From Clostridium_AM sp900759715 (GTDB lineage: Bacteria > Bacillota > Clostridia > Clostridiales > Clostridiaceae), in the NCBI GenBank assembly GCA_900759715.1, contig CAAEXF010000065.1, positions 11,047-75,046 of the forward strand: a stretch of 64,000 nucleotides of DNA, written 5' to 3'. Positions 42,354-52,045 of the stretch are shown here, in pieces (position 1 is the stretch's first letter; each line of letters begins with the position of its first letter). The notes under the pieces were generated by a model. It did no database searches. It was not told the DNA's origin and worked only from the letters and a program-made list of their open reading frames with translations. Position numbers and translations under genes: made by a program.

Positions 42354-44363
42354 TTATGAATATATATCAGAAAACTCAACGCTTATTCTTTCAACCTTTT
42401 TATCTAACTCATCTTCATTATTTATAATATCCAGAGGCTTATAGTATATTTCATTATTATCCACTGTTTTGCTAGGAAGAGAAATTACAAATTCACTGCC
42501 TACACCACAAGTACTATAGGCACTTATAGTGCCTTCATGAGCTTCTACTAATGCTTTAACTAAAGACAAACCTATTCCGCTTCCTTCTGCTCTTCTAGTA
42601 AGTACTTCATCAACTTGTCTGAAACGCTCAAATATTACATCTAGTTTATCTTTAGGTATTCCGCATCCAGTATCTTTAACAGTTATTATAATATCGCTGT
42701 CAATATCTTTAACATTTACCTCTATAGTTCCGCCTGATTTAGTGTATTTAATAGCATTAGATAAGAGATTTAACATGATTCTTTCAATTTTATCATCATC
42801 ATAAGCTATTATCTTTTCCTCTGTATCTGTATCAAATATTAAATTAATTCCTTTACTTTCAACATAATCTGCAACGGATAAAGTAATATTTTCTACTGTT
42901 TCAATAATGTTATTATTGGCAAAGTGCATATGAAGAAATCCAGAATCAAGCCTTGTAAGGTCGATTATATTATTAATAAGCTTTAAAAGTCTGTAGGAGT
43001 TTTGTTTCATAATACCAATGTATTTTTCAAATGCACAGGTAAAGTTATTATAATTATCTTTAGAGTTATTATACATAGAGTTAAGAAGCTGAATGCTGCT
43101 TAATATAATATTTAATGGTGTTCTAAGTTCGTGAGATATATTACTAAAAAATTCAGTTTTTAGTCTGTCATACTCTATTGTCTGTTCTAAGAGTTTTTTA
43201 TTTTCTTCAATCATATTTTTTTGTTCTGTAATGTTTTTAATATAGCTTAGAACTTGAATACTATTTTCATCAGATAATGGAGTAGAGTATGCATCGCAAA
43301 CAATCTGTGTACCATCAATTCTAAGCATATTCATCTCTTTTGGCTCAACTTCAAAACCCTGTTCTAAACTGCTTATTCTTTGAGATACTAACCCTTTACA
43401 GGAGGCATCTACAAAATCCAGTATGGGTTTTCCTACTACTTCATTTATATGATTTGCTCCAAAAAGCCTTAATCCAGGTTCATTTACATAAGAGATAATT
43501 CCTTTGTTATAGGTATAAACACCAAGTGGTGACAACTCAATTATTTTTCTGTTTCTTTCAGTAATTTTTCTTAACTCTTTTTCTGCTTTTAATCTTTCAC
43601 TTATGTCTCTTATAACGCATAGTTTTACAAATTTATCATTAAGCTTAAATGCATGTGTATTTACTTCAACATGTAATGTTGTGCTATCTTTTTTTAAAAG
43701 GCTAGTTTCAAAAGTATAGCAATGCTCTTTTGTGTAGTCCTCTATATGGACTAAGGTATCCTTAAAAAACTCTTTATATTCTTCTGGAAACTCTTCTTCA
43801 GCATAAACATCATCAGGAGTCATATTTAGGAGCTCTTCTTTGCTGTAACCAAGAAGCTTTGTAGCTACACTATTTACTTCTATAAATTTTCCAGAGGTTC
43901 CATCAGAATTTAAAGGAGACAAGAAAATTATATCGTTTACGTTGTTGAATATAGTCATATGTTTTTGTTTAGTTTCTTCAATATGTTTGAATGATGTGAT
44001 ATCTGTGTGGTATCCTGCTATATATATATTTTTGCCATTCTCATTTTTCAAAGCTTTGCCGTTGCTTTTTATCCACTTATATCCTTGATACTTGGATTTT
44101 ATACGATATTCAGCCATAAAATAATCATCCTTGTCGTCTATAACTTTTTTTAAAGCATTTAACAACTGGCTAACATCATCAGGATGAATTAGTGTAAACC
44201 AAAAATCCATATGTTCTATAATTTCATTTTTAGAATAACCTAAGAAATTTATTAAGGCTCCAATTATAGCAGTTTCACCGGTTATCAAATCATACTCCCA
44301 GATCCATTCAGATAGGCTATCAGCAATAAGGCTATCTCGTATAGATTTATTTACATTAAGCAA
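42354..44363 (-). CDS. Cytosolic multi-PAS sensor histidine kinase
   Basis: A 669-residue kinase without TM segments. It has three PAS domains (about 15-135, 140-262 and 268-385). HisKA follows with FFSNISHELRTPLN (His near 410). The HATPase has N-box NLLSNAIKYTKSGG, G1 DTGCGIP, F-box and G2 GSGIGLSLV. The last residues are VERISVEFSDIYS, nearly the same tail as the kinase at 46537. No receiver domain or response-regulator gene is adjacent. The start is TTG, with GGGGGG 8 nt upstream. It resembles the orphan clostridial kinases, some of which feed the sporulation phosphorelay (inference). Confidence 0.94.
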   Translation of the reverse strand: MLNVNKSIRDSLIADSLSEWIWEYDLITGETAIIGALINFLGYSKNEIIEHMDFWFTLIHPDDVSQLLNALKKVIDDKDDYFMAEYRIKSKYQGYKWIKSNGKALKNENGKNIYIAGYHTDITSFKHIEETKQKHMTIFNNVNDIIFLSPLNSDGTSGKFIEVNSVATKLLGYSKEELLNMTPDDVYAEEEFPEEYKEFFKDTLVHIEDYTKEHCYTFETSLLKKDSTTLHVEVNTHAFKLNDKFVKLCVIRDISERLKAEKELRKITERNRKIIELSPLGVYTYNKGIISYVNEPGLRLFGANHINEVVGKPILDFVDASCKGLVSQRISSLEQGFEVEPKEMNMLRIDGTQIVCDAYSTPLSDENSIQVLSYIKNITEQKNMIEENKKLLEQTIEYDRLKTEFFSNISHELRTPLNIILSSIQLLNSMYNNSKDNYNNFTCAFEKYIGIMKQNSYRLLKLINNIIDLTRLDSGFLHMHFANNNIIETVENITLSVADYVESKGINLIFDTDTEEKIIAYDDDKIERIMLNLLSNAIKYTKSGGTIEVNVKDIDSDIIITVKDTGCGIPKDKLDVIFERFRQVDEVLTRRAEGSGIGLSLVKALVEAHEGTISAYSTCGVGSEFVISLPSKTVDNNEIYYKPLDIINNEDELDKKVERISVEFSDIYS

Positions 44364-44550
44364 TACTATGTCCCCCCAAATAAAGAATTTACTGTTATAA
44401 ATTACTTTTATTGTAGCACATTTTGTTGAATCTACACAAATATTCTCATATTTTTATAATATAGATTCTTTTCATGTAATACAAGTTTTGATATATTATA
44501 AAGAGAAACTTAAATGAACTTCATCTGTTTCTTAGTTAAAGGGGGATTTT

Positions 44551-45510
44551 ATGAAATTTATTGGCTACAGAACATTAAAAACAGGAATAGGTGCATCAAT
44601 TGCAATGATTATAGCAAAGCAGATAGGTTTAGAATATGCTGTATCTGCTGGAATCATTACTATACTAAGTATTCAAAATACAAAAAGACAATCAGTAAAT
44701 ATAGCCATCCAACGTATGGCTTCTTGCATAGCAGCACTATTAATTTCATCTGCTGTATTTATGCTTTTGGGGTACAACGCAATAGCTTTCGGTATCTTTC
44801 TATTAATATTTATTCCTATAACAGTAAGATTTAAATTAGAGCAAGGGATAGTTGTAAGTTCTGTGCTTGTAACTCATTTATTAGTTCAGAAATCCTCTAG
44901 CATATTTTGGATTGAAAATGAGTTAGGGCTTATGATTATAGGTGTTGGAGTTGCACTACTACTAAATCTATATATGCCAAGCATAGAGGAAGAAATTAAA
45001 AAGGATCAGGTATACATAGAAGAAAAAATGAAAGAAATTTTGTTTCAGATGGTAAAAGCACTTAAAGACAATAATATTTCCATAAAAGAAGAGAAATTAT
45101 TTAATGAACTTGAAAAAAGACTACATATGGCTAGAATACGTGCATACAATAATTTGAATAATTACTTTATTTCAGAGGGCAGTTACTATGTTCAATATAT
45201 GGAGATGAGAACACAACAGCTTGAAACCTTAAAAAGGATGCAAGAGCATTTTCAAAGGTTTTTTATGACTTATGAACAAACTATTATAATGGCATATTTT
45301 ACAGAAAGTGTTGCAAATTCTCTACATGAGGAAAATACAGCGGAAAAGCAATTAAAGGCTGTAGAGATACTGAGGGGGGATTTTAAAAAAATGGAGCTTC
45401 CTAGAACAAGGGAGGAATTTGAAAATAGAGCAATGCTTTTTCAATTTTTAAATGACTTAGAAGAATTTCTAATAATAAAAAATGAATTCAGAAAAAACTT
45501 TATCAAATAA
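44551..45510 (+). CDS. Aromatic acid exporter family (ArAE_1/DUF939-like) membrane protein
   Basis: A 319-residue protein. The first 145 residues hold about five to six TMs (GYRTLKTGIGASIAMIIA; SAGIITILSIQNTKRQSV), matching the N-domain of Firmicute ArAE_1/FUSC-type proteins. The rest is a soluble helical C-domain with many charged residues. Family members are thought to move aromatic acids or form half-size channels; no direct function is known here. AAGGGGG lies 8 nt before the ATG. It diverges from the histidine kinase gene, whose start is 190 bp away. Confidence 0.88.
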   Translation: MKFIGYRTLKTGIGASIAMIIAKQIGLEYAVSAGIITILSIQNTKRQSVNIAIQRMASCIAALLISSAVFMLLGYNAIAFGIFLLIFIPITVRFKLEQGIVVSSVLVTHLLVQKSSSIFWIENELGLMIIGVGVALLLNLYMPSIEEEIKKDQVYIEEKMKEILFQMVKALKDNNISIKEEKLFNELEKRLHMARIRAYNNLNNYFISEGSYYVQYMEMRTQQLETLKRMQEHFQRFFMTYEQTIIMAYFTESVANSLHEENTAEKQLKAVEILRGDFKKMELPRTREEFENRAMLFQFLNDLEEFLIIKNEFRKNFIK

Positions 45511-45567
45511 TTTTAAGGCCCAGTTGGAATTTACTTATGAGGAATCCCTCTCTCCATCTGAGCCTTA

Positions 45568-45607
45568 GACTACTTACAAACATATTTTGTAAGTAGTTTT
45601 TTATTTT
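45568..45607. terminator. Bidirectional terminator between the ArAE_1 and ferritin-like genes
   Basis: ACTACTTACAAA pairs with TTTGTAAGTAGT around a six-base loop, followed by TTTTTTATTTT. A weaker AAGGC...GCCTT hairpin precedes it. Confidence 0.88.
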
Positions 45608-45610
45608 ACA

Positions 45611-46105
45611 TTAAAATGGTTCAAAACCTTGGTCTGCCCACCATTCTTCAAGCAAGTTATCATACTCCTTAGAAAAGGCTTCTACATGCAATTCTTCCCA
45701 CTTTGACAACACTTCATATAATTTTTTTGCCTTATCTATATTAGTGCTAGCAGCAGCATTTTTATAGAATTCAACAGCGGCCATTTCATTTTGTATAGCT
45801 ATACCAAAAACAGATACTACAAGTGCAGCACTTTTTCTATCAAGTTTATCCCAGCTAAAAAGTTTTGGTGATGGTAGGGCTTCTATCATAGCTAAGTTAA
45901 AATCATCCTCTTTATCATTTTTTATTTTATCGAAAAGATTTTTTAGCCAGTCTATATGTTTTATCTCCTCATTATGTAAATCAATAAAGGCTTCTTTTAC
46001 TTCTTCAGATATTCCATTTTTCTCAGAAGCAAGCTTGTAGAATTCCGAGCCCTCAATTTCATTAATTATAGCTTGTTTTAATAATTGAAGTTCTTTTTTA
46101 TCCAT
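45611..46105 (-). CDS. Ferritin-like di-iron (rubrerythrin-type) protein
   Basis: A 164-residue four-helix protein without a rubredoxin tail. Di-iron ligand patterns are visible: Glu in NEIEGSEFYKLA (near 17), EE-x-x-H in DLHNEEIKHIDWL (near 50), Glu in AIQNEMAAVEFYKNAA (near 107), and E-x-x-H in KWEELHVEAF (near 140). The family handles peroxide or stores iron. The ATG follows AGGAGGTATTATA. An (AAT)10 tract lies directly upstream of the SD in the 5' leader. The gene is monocistronic. Confidence 0.88.
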   Translation of the reverse strand: MDKKELQLLKQAIINEIEGSEFYKLASEKNGISEEVKEAFIDLHNEEIKHIDWLKNLFDKIKNDKEDDFNLAMIEALPSPKLFSWDKLDRKSAALVVSVFGIAIQNEMAAVEFYKNAAASTNIDKAKKLYEVLSKWEELHVEAFSKEYDNLLEEWWADQGFEPF

Positions 46106-46126
46106 TATAATACCTCCTGTAATTTA

Positions 46127-46156
46127 ATTATTATTATTATTATTATTATTATTATT
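46127..46156. repeat. (ATT)10 microsatellite in the ferritin-like gene leader
   Basis: Ten perfect ATT units (AAT on the minus strand) begin about 9 bp upstream of the SD of the minus-strand gene. Degenerate TTATTATTAA continues to about 46170. The remaining 380 bp to the next gene are AT-rich promoter-type DNA with no gene. Confidence 0.95.
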
Positions 46157-46536
46157 TAGTAATTATTATTAATTTAATTATAACATTTATAAAATAAATT
46201 ACCAGTATTTTTTAAAATTAGTTATAATTTTTTATCACAAAAAATATAGCAATTAATATATAAAATTTAACAAAAGTGTAAGCCTCTATTGGTATTTACA
46301 GTATTATATAAAGTAATGCCTAAATATATTAAAATAAATTCGGAAAAATAAAAAAAATTATAAGTCTAATTGAAAGAATTGTAATTTACTGTTTTTTACT
46401 ACTATAAAAGCACTATAAAACTTACTTCTAAATGTAAAAATATGTTTGATAAAAATGCTTTAAAATATCTAATAATGTAGTTAAAATTGTATTAAGGGCA
46501 ATGTTTTGAATATTAGGACGAAAGAGGGGGACGTAC

Positions 46537-48732
46537 TTGGTTTTTAATTATTTAATAATACATTCAATTAGAGCATCTCTAGTTGTACTTGTATCTATTT
46601 TTTTTCTAATTATGCTGATGGTTTTTTTGCTAGATCGTAAGATATATTTAGGTATGTGGGCAGGAGGATTAGGTCTATTTTTGGCAAATATTCTACTGCT
46701 TATGAGTGTTAATCATAGTTATGGAAATGAATTTATAATATTATTGCAAAGAGTTTTTAGTTCATTAGGAGCTTTTCTTATGGCAGAAGGATGCATGAAG
46801 CTCTTAAACAAAAAAATTAATCGTAGTATAATTGTTTTTTTATGCCTTAACATAATAGTTTCAACAAATTATGCTTTAGGATTAATACCTATTAGATTTG
46901 TTTTATTTATACACTTCGCTTTTTTAACCTCTGTTAATGTATATATAGCTATTGAACTAATTAGATCTAAACAGTATATTATGTTTAATAAATATGTATT
47001 AGGATTTGCCTTTTTGGCCTGGGGGATGTCATATGCTGTTAAGGGTATTATTTTTATAATAAAGCCACAATTTAGGTTATGGGGGGCTGCTATCACTTTT
47101 ATAATAACTTTATTCTTTTTAATCTATACTATTTTTGCTTTTTATAGGCACAAAACAAATCAATTATATGAAAAAGAAATGTGTTTTGATGATATTTTTA
47201 ATTATTCAGCAATTGGTATGGCGATGGTTGGAGTAGATGGCAGTATTATGCGGGGGAATCAATCTCTTAGTAAAATATTAGGGTATTCTTGTACCGAATT
47301 GAAGGGGCTATATCCTAAAGATATTACATATGAAGAGGATAGGGATATGACTTTGAAGAGAGTAGAGGAACTTTTATTAGAACAAAAAAATTCCTTTCAA
47401 GTAGAAAAGAGATATTGTAATAAAAATGGACATGTCGTATGGGCCATTGTAAATATTTCGTTAATTAGAAACAAGAAACAGAAACCGCTGTATTTTGTTT
47501 TACAAGTTCAAGATGTGACTAGTTACAAAACTCTACAAAATGAGCTTATAAAAAGTAATGAAAAGTATAAGACATTACTAAACTCCTATGACAATTCGAT
47601 AGCAGTATTGGACAAAGAGTATAGATATGTAGTTGCAAACCAGCATGTTGTAGATACAATAAATCATCAAACAAATAAAAACTTTACACTCAGCACTATT
47701 ATTGGACAAAAGTTTAAAGATATATACCCTACTATATATAATAGTGAGATATTTAAAATATATAAATATGTAATGAACACGAGAAAATCTAAACATGATA
47801 TCGTTGAATATACCAATTCCAAGGGTCGTACAGAATGGTATGAGCTTAATATTACACCATGCCCTGAGGGTATTCTTGTTATTGCAAATGATATTACTGA
47901 CAGAGTTAAAGATCATCAAATAATGAAAGAAACTATAGAGTTAGATAGATTGAGAACGGAATTTTTTGCAAATCTTTCACATGAATTTAGAACCCCTTTA
48001 AATATTATACTAAGCTCTAATAAAATGCTTTTAGATGCTGTGAATAATCAGGAAGGGCTAACAAAAGACTATGCAGTAAAATATTTACGAGCATCGAAAC
48101 AGAATTGCTATAGATTGCTTCGTCTAATTAATAATATAATGGATATTACAAAATTTGATTCTGGCTTTTTACATTCAAATCTTCAATGCTGGAATATTAT
48201 AAACGTAGTTGAAGAGATAGCACAATCCATTGTAGAATATGCAAAAAATAAGAATATAGATATGATATTTGACACCGATGTTGAAGAAAAATATATTATG
48301 TGTGATGCGGATAAGATTGAGAGAGTAATGTTAAATCTGCTTTCAAATGCAATTAAATTTACACATAATGGAGGAACTATTGAGGTTAAAATCTTTGATA
48401 AGAACGACTCTATAGAAATTATAGTAAAAGATAATGGAATTGGCATACCAGAAGATAAACTAAACTTGATATTTGATAGATTTAGACAAGTTGATAAGTC
48501 TCTTACAAGAAATCAAGAGGGAAGTGGAATAGGTTTATCTCTAGCAAAGGTATTTGTGGAGATGCATAAAGGCACAATTGAGGTTTTCAGCACTAAAGGC
48601 AAAGGAACAACTTTTTTGGTAAAATTGCCTACAAATAATTCGTGCATCCTGGATGAAATTGCTATATCTAAACAAATATGTGATAGTAAAATAGAGAAAG
48701 TGAATGTCGAATTTTCAGATATATATTTTTAG
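46537..48732 (+). CDS. Membrane-bound PAS sensor histidine kinase
   Basis: A 731-residue kinase. The N-terminal 205 residues contain about seven TMs (a MASE-like sensor). Two PAS domains follow (about 215-330 and 345-455), then HisKA with FFANLSHEFRTPLN (His near 480) and a HATPase (NLLSNAIKFTHNGG, DNGIGIP, GSGIGLSLAK). The catalytic half is closely related to the kinase at 42354, and both end with the same VEFSDIY plus one residue. No response regulator is adjacent. The start is TTG with GAGGGGG 6 nt upstream. The two kinases probably arose by duplication with new input domains (inference). Confidence 0.94.
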   Translation: MVFNYLIIHSIRASLVVLVSIFFLIMLMVFLLDRKIYLGMWAGGLGLFLANILLLMSVNHSYGNEFIILLQRVFSSLGAFLMAEGCMKLLNKKINRSIIVFLCLNIIVSTNYALGLIPIRFVLFIHFAFLTSVNVYIAIELIRSKQYIMFNKYVLGFAFLAWGMSYAVKGIIFIIKPQFRLWGAAITFIITLFFLIYTIFAFYRHKTNQLYEKEMCFDDIFNYSAIGMAMVGVDGSIMRGNQSLSKILGYSCTELKGLYPKDITYEEDRDMTLKRVEELLLEQKNSFQVEKRYCNKNGHVVWAIVNISLIRNKKQKPLYFVLQVQDVTSYKTLQNELIKSNEKYKTLLNSYDNSIAVLDKEYRYVVANQHVVDTINHQTNKNFTLSTIIGQKFKDIYPTIYNSEIFKIYKYVMNTRKSKHDIVEYTNSKGRTEWYELNITPCPEGILVIANDITDRVKDHQIMKETIELDRLRTEFFANLSHEFRTPLNIILSSNKMLLDAVNNQEGLTKDYAVKYLRASKQNCYRLLRLINNIMDITKFDSGFLHSNLQCWNIINVVEEIAQSIVEYAKNKNIDMIFDTDVEEKYIMCDADKIERVMLNLLSNAIKFTHNGGTIEVKIFDKNDSIEIIVKDNGIGIPEDKLNLIFDRFRQVDKSLTRNQEGSGIGLSLAKVFVEMHKGTIEVFSTKGKGTTFLVKLPTNNSCILDEIAISKQICDSKIEKVNVEFSDIYF

Positions 48733-48739
48733 AATTTCA

Positions 48740-48776
48740 AGAGAGTGAAAGTATTGTTCATTCTCTATTATTTTTG
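48740..48776 (+). terminator. Hairpin terminator after the membrane histidine kinase
   Basis: GAGAGTGAA pairs with TTCATTCTC, followed by TATTATTTTTG. Confidence 0.65.
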
Positions 48777-48779
48777 AAC

Positions 48780-48832
48780 TTTATCCGAAATGGTATTTAA
48801 TCTCTACCTAACGTCAAGAATTCTGTTTATCA
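48780..48832. repeat. Family B remnant, copy B3
   Basis: It has the two family B ends (TTTATCCGA and GTCAAGAATTCTGTTTATC) with almost all of the interior missing. The other 350 bp of this gap are AT-rich; CGTAAAA...TTTTACG (49118-49140) is a small palindrome just before the protease SD. Confidence 0.65.
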
Positions 48833-49187
48833 ATAATAATACTTTAGAATAAATGAATATATATGCAATTTGAGTTTCAAAAAAATGTTTGAATTTACCA
48901 GAAGGAGAGACTTTTACTGCTATATTTATTGGAATGCTGATATTAAAGGATTTGTATAAGTCTTATTTCTATGTATTCTAAATAGAAAATAAAATATATA
49001 TTTTGAAAATAGTGACTTAAAATTAAAATATAAATTTTTTATTAAATAGTGGAAAAAAGCATTAAAACCTATACCTTTTTTCATGGAAATAACTATAATA
49101 TTCAGTGGGAGAGAAATCGTAAAATATAAGTTGTTTTACGTTTAAATATGTTAAAAAATGTTATTTGTTAAAGGAGAAAAGGTGTGT

Positions 49188-50981
49188 ATGAGTTGGGAAA
49201 AATTTACGACATATGTTTTAATGGGGATAGTATTACTTCCTATTATTGTTTGTCCATTTATATTATTAAAAAATCCTAGTTTTGCACCGTATAATAATTT
49301 AAACGTTCTGAAAAATACAGTAGCACGTAATTATACGGATGCAGATATGAGATTTAATGATTTTAAAGCTATGGTTGAAAGTGGCAAGGTACAAAAGGTT
49401 GATTATAATGAAGTAGACTCTATTCTTGAAGCAGAAGATAAGTCAGGAAAAACTTTTACTTTTGAAAATCCTAAGAACTCTCAGTTTAGACAGTATTTGT
49501 TGGAGCATAAAGTAATAATTAAAGAATCTTCTAATGCTTATTCTAATATACTAAATGTTGTGTTATTCAGCATAATTATATCTTTTGTAATAAGGCTAAT
49601 AGCTAGATATAGAAAAAAAGAGGCTTTTCCAGCAGGAATGGGGGGAGCAAATTCAGAGGACTTCAATGAATCAAAGGATGTTAATGTTAAATTTAGTGAT
49701 GTAGCGGGTAATTCAGAAGCTAAAGATAACATGCAGGATATAATTGAATTCTTGAAGGATCCAGATAGATTTAAAAAATTTGGAGTGAAGATTCCTAAAG
49801 GGATAATATTATATGGACCTCCAGGGACAGGAAAAACTCTTTTAGCAAAAGCTTTAGCAGGTGAGGCAGGTGCTTCCTTTATTGCAACAAGTGGATCTAA
49901 CTTTGTAGAGAAATATGTAGGAGTAGGGGCATCTAGAATAAGAAAATTATTTACAGAAGCTAGAAAGAAAACTCCAGCTATAATATTTATTGATGAAATA
50001 GATGCAGTTGGTGGTAAAAGAGGATCAGAAGGCACAAGCACCAGCGAAGATGCTAAAACACTAAATCAGCTTCTTGTGGAAATGGACGGCTTTAAAGATG
50101 ATGAAAACATTATAGTTGTAGCTGCAACAAATAGGCTCGATATGCTAGATGATGCGCTAATTCGTGCAGGAAGATTTGATAGACATGTAATGGTAGGCCT
50201 TCCTGATTTAAATGCAAGACATGAAATTTTAAAAGTTCATTCAAAGAACAAACCGTTATCAAAAGAAGTTGATTTATTGCAAATAGCTAAGCAAACAGTT
50301 TATATGAGTGGAGCTGATTTATCAGGAGTAATGAATGAAGCTGCTATATACGCTATTAAGGAAAATAGTACAGAAATTATTCTAAGACATATCGATAGAG
50401 CAATAAACAAAATCGTTGCTGGAGATGAAAAGAAAGATAGATCAAATATATCTGATTTAGAAAAGAAAATAACGGCATACCATGAAGCGGGACATGCTAT
50501 AATAGCCAAACTATTGAATAAAGAAAGTGTACCAAAGGTTTCTATCATTCCTACAACAAAAGGAGCAGCCGGATATACTCTAATAAATCCAGGTGAAAAA
50601 ATGTTCCAAACTAAAGAAGAAATATTAAATAAAATAAGTGGACTGCTCGGTGGAAGAGCAGCTGAAGAAATAATATTTGGAAAGCAGAATATAACAGGCG
50701 GCGCATCTAATGATCTACAAAGGGCTACAAAAATGGCTCTAACATTAATAACAAAATACGGGATGAGCGAAAAACTAGGCCTTGTAAGTTTTGATGACAG
50801 AGAAATTTCTCTTCAAAATGAATTATTATTAAGCGAAACTAAACAAATATTAGACAAAATCTACAAAAAAACCTTAGATTATATACTAGTAAACAAGGAC
50901 AAACTAGAAGTTGTAGCACAAAGATTATTAAGCTACGAAATAATAGACGAAAATGACCTAGATATGCTGCTTGTAGGGTAA
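49188..50981 (+). CDS. FtsH-like membrane AAA+ metalloprotease
   Basis: A 598-residue protease. TM1 is at about 8-30, followed by an extracytoplasmic segment, then TM2 at about 130-148. The AAA+ module has Walker A GPPGTGKT (210-217), Walker B IIFIDEIDA (near 266) and the SRH ATNRLDMLDDALIRAGRFDR. The M41 protease has HEAGH at 432-436 and LLGGRAAEEI. It is shorter at the C-terminus than housekeeping FtsH and diverges in the SRH (IRAGRFDR for LRPGRFDR), so it is likely a paralogue. Starts at ATG 49188 or GTG 49182 both follow AAGGAG. Element A4 lies directly after the stop. Confidence 0.93.
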   Translation: MSWEKFTTYVLMGIVLLPIIVCPFILLKNPSFAPYNNLNVLKNTVARNYTDADMRFNDFKAMVESGKVQKVDYNEVDSILEAEDKSGKTFTFENPKNSQFRQYLLEHKVIIKESSNAYSNILNVVLFSIIISFVIRLIARYRKKEAFPAGMGGANSEDFNESKDVNVKFSDVAGNSEAKDNMQDIIEFLKDPDRFKKFGVKIPKGIILYGPPGTGKTLLAKALAGEAGASFIATSGSNFVEKYVGVGASRIRKLFTEARKKTPAIIFIDEIDAVGGKRGSEGTSTSEDAKTLNQLLVEMDGFKDDENIIVVAATNRLDMLDDALIRAGRFDRHVMVGLPDLNARHEILKVHSKNKPLSKEVDLLQIAKQTVYMSGADLSGVMNEAAIYAIKENSTEIILRHIDRAINKIVAGDEKKDRSNISDLEKKITAYHEAGHAIIAKLLNKESVPKVSIIPTTKGAAGYTLINPGEKMFQTKEEILNKISGLLGGRAAEEIIFGKQNITGGASNDLQRATKMALTLITKYGMSEKLGLVSFDDREISLQNELLLSETKQILDKIYKKTLDYILVNKDKLEVVAQRLLSYEIIDENDLDMLLVG

Positions 50982-50982
50982 A

Positions 50983-51085
50983 CCTATATAGGAGTATAAG
51001 ACCGAAAGTTGACTTACACCCTGGGCTGAAGCTTGAAAACCTAGTCCGGGGTGTAAGTCGATTTTCTGCCTTGAAACCCTATATT
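50983..51085. repeat. Family A short derivative, copy A4
   Basis: The 103-bp element keeps both family A ends (CCTATATAGG...CGAAAGTTGACTTACACC and GGTGTAAGTCGATTTTC...CCCTATAT) and a short centre (GGGCTGAAGCTTG), with the internal arms deleted. It starts one base after the protease stop and its right end overlaps the stop of the convergent YczE-like gene. It is probably a bidirectional terminator. Confidence 0.85.
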
Positions 51086-51791
51086 ATTCCTCTATAAAGT
51101 TATTTTCCAAGTGTTCATCACAGGTATGTGACTTTAAGCGATTATATAAGTCTATCAGGTTCATGTGATTTGTACTTTGAGAGTCGTATTTTCCCAATTT
51201 AAAGGCAAGTTGTACAGAAAAGCCTATGCAGCCAGCGAGGATTATTGTTCCAACTCCAGCTGGTCCACCTAAAAAATATCCAACAATTAGGACAGTAATT
51301 TCAATGATTCCTCTAATCATCCAGACAGGCTTTTTTAACTTTTTTACCAGCCCTTCCATTAAACCATCTCTAGGACCAGCACCTAAGTTTACCCTAAGGT
51401 AAAAAAAGGTTGCCCAACCTATTATAAAGATTCCTAAAATAAGCAATAGCATTTGTCCCAATAGACTATCTGGAGTACTAAAAAATTTAAATTTTTCTAT
51501 GATATCTATAAATAATCCTATAAATATCATGTTAAATACACTTCCAAGTCCAGGAACAACTCCAATAAAGTAACATGCAATCAATATTAGCAAACCAGCT
51601 AACTCAGATACTTGACCTAAGGTAAGTGAACTATGATAAACAATTCCCATATGCAGAACATCCCAGGGACTCATTCCGAGCTTAGAATACAAAGTACATA
51701 GTATACCTATAGAATATAGAAGAAGCCCAAACATTAATGATGGCATTTTTTTTAGTAGTTCAATTAAAACCACTTTATATCTTTTCTGCAA
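51084..51791 (-). CDS. YczE-like integral membrane protein
   Basis: A 235-residue protein with five to six TMs. The motifs SKLGMSPWDVLHMGI and NLGAGPRDGLMEGL are those of the YczE/YitT-type family (DUF161-like), whose function is unknown; Bacillus YczE is linked to secondary metabolism. I place the start at TTG 51791 because AAAGGAG lies 8 nt upstream. The same frame extends 58 codons further without an SD, and that part looks non-coding. It is divergent from the cooS operon. Confidence 0.85.
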   Translation of the reverse strand: MQKRYKVVLIELLKKMPSLMFGLLLYSIGILCTLYSKLGMSPWDVLHMGIVYHSSLTLGQVSELAGLLILIACYFIGVVPGLGSVFNMIFIGLFIDIIEKFKFFSTPDSLLGQMLLLILGIFIIGWATFFYLRVNLGAGPRDGLMEGLVKKLKKPVWMIRGIIEITVLIVGYFLGGPAGVGTIILAGCIGFSVQLAFKLGKYDSQSTNHMNLIDLYNRLKSHTCDEHLENNFIEE

Positions 51792-51990
51792 TTTAAGTTC
51801 TCCTTTCTCATCGTTAAGAAACTCTCTATCTAATTCTACAACTATAGCAGTGCAGAGGCAATAATTACCTTTAAGTAACTTAGAATATAGATGGATACTG
51901 GAGAAGTTAGAGCGTATAGTCGTTGAATAGATTATTTGTTTACATTCAACAATGATTATTTCCAAATATAAATTTTTTATTGATAACTTA

Positions 51991-52019
51991 TTGACAAACA
52001 GAAGAAAAAGGTTTATATT
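51991..52019 (+). promoter_or_regulatory. Promoter of the cooS operon
   Basis: TTGACA (51991-51996), 17-bp spacer, TATATT (52014-52019). The predicted transcription start falls within the palindrome at 52021-52045. Confidence 0.8.
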
Positions 52020-52020
52020 A

Positions 52021-52045
52021 AAAGTATACTAATCAAGTATACTTT
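52021..52045. promoter_or_regulatory. Palindromic operator at the cooS promoter
   Basis: AAAGTATACT, AATCA, AGTATACTTT: a perfect 10-bp inverted repeat placed directly after the -10 box, where a repressor would block transcription. A further half-site AAAGTATACC lies at 52100-52109. Confidence 0.7.

Noticed and set aside
44514..44834. 106-codon plus-strand ORF overlapping the ArAE_1 gene start
   Set aside because: It runs out of frame with the exporter gene and translates to a Tyr/Cys/Ser-rich string without family features.
49538..50041. 167-codon ORF antisense to the FtsH-like gene
   Set aside because: It lies entirely within a strongly conserved AAA+ gene and has no start signal.
51792..51965. 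58-codon N-terminal extension of the YczE-like protein
   Set aside because: No SD at the distal ATG, non-membrane composition, and a well-placed SD before TTG 51791.
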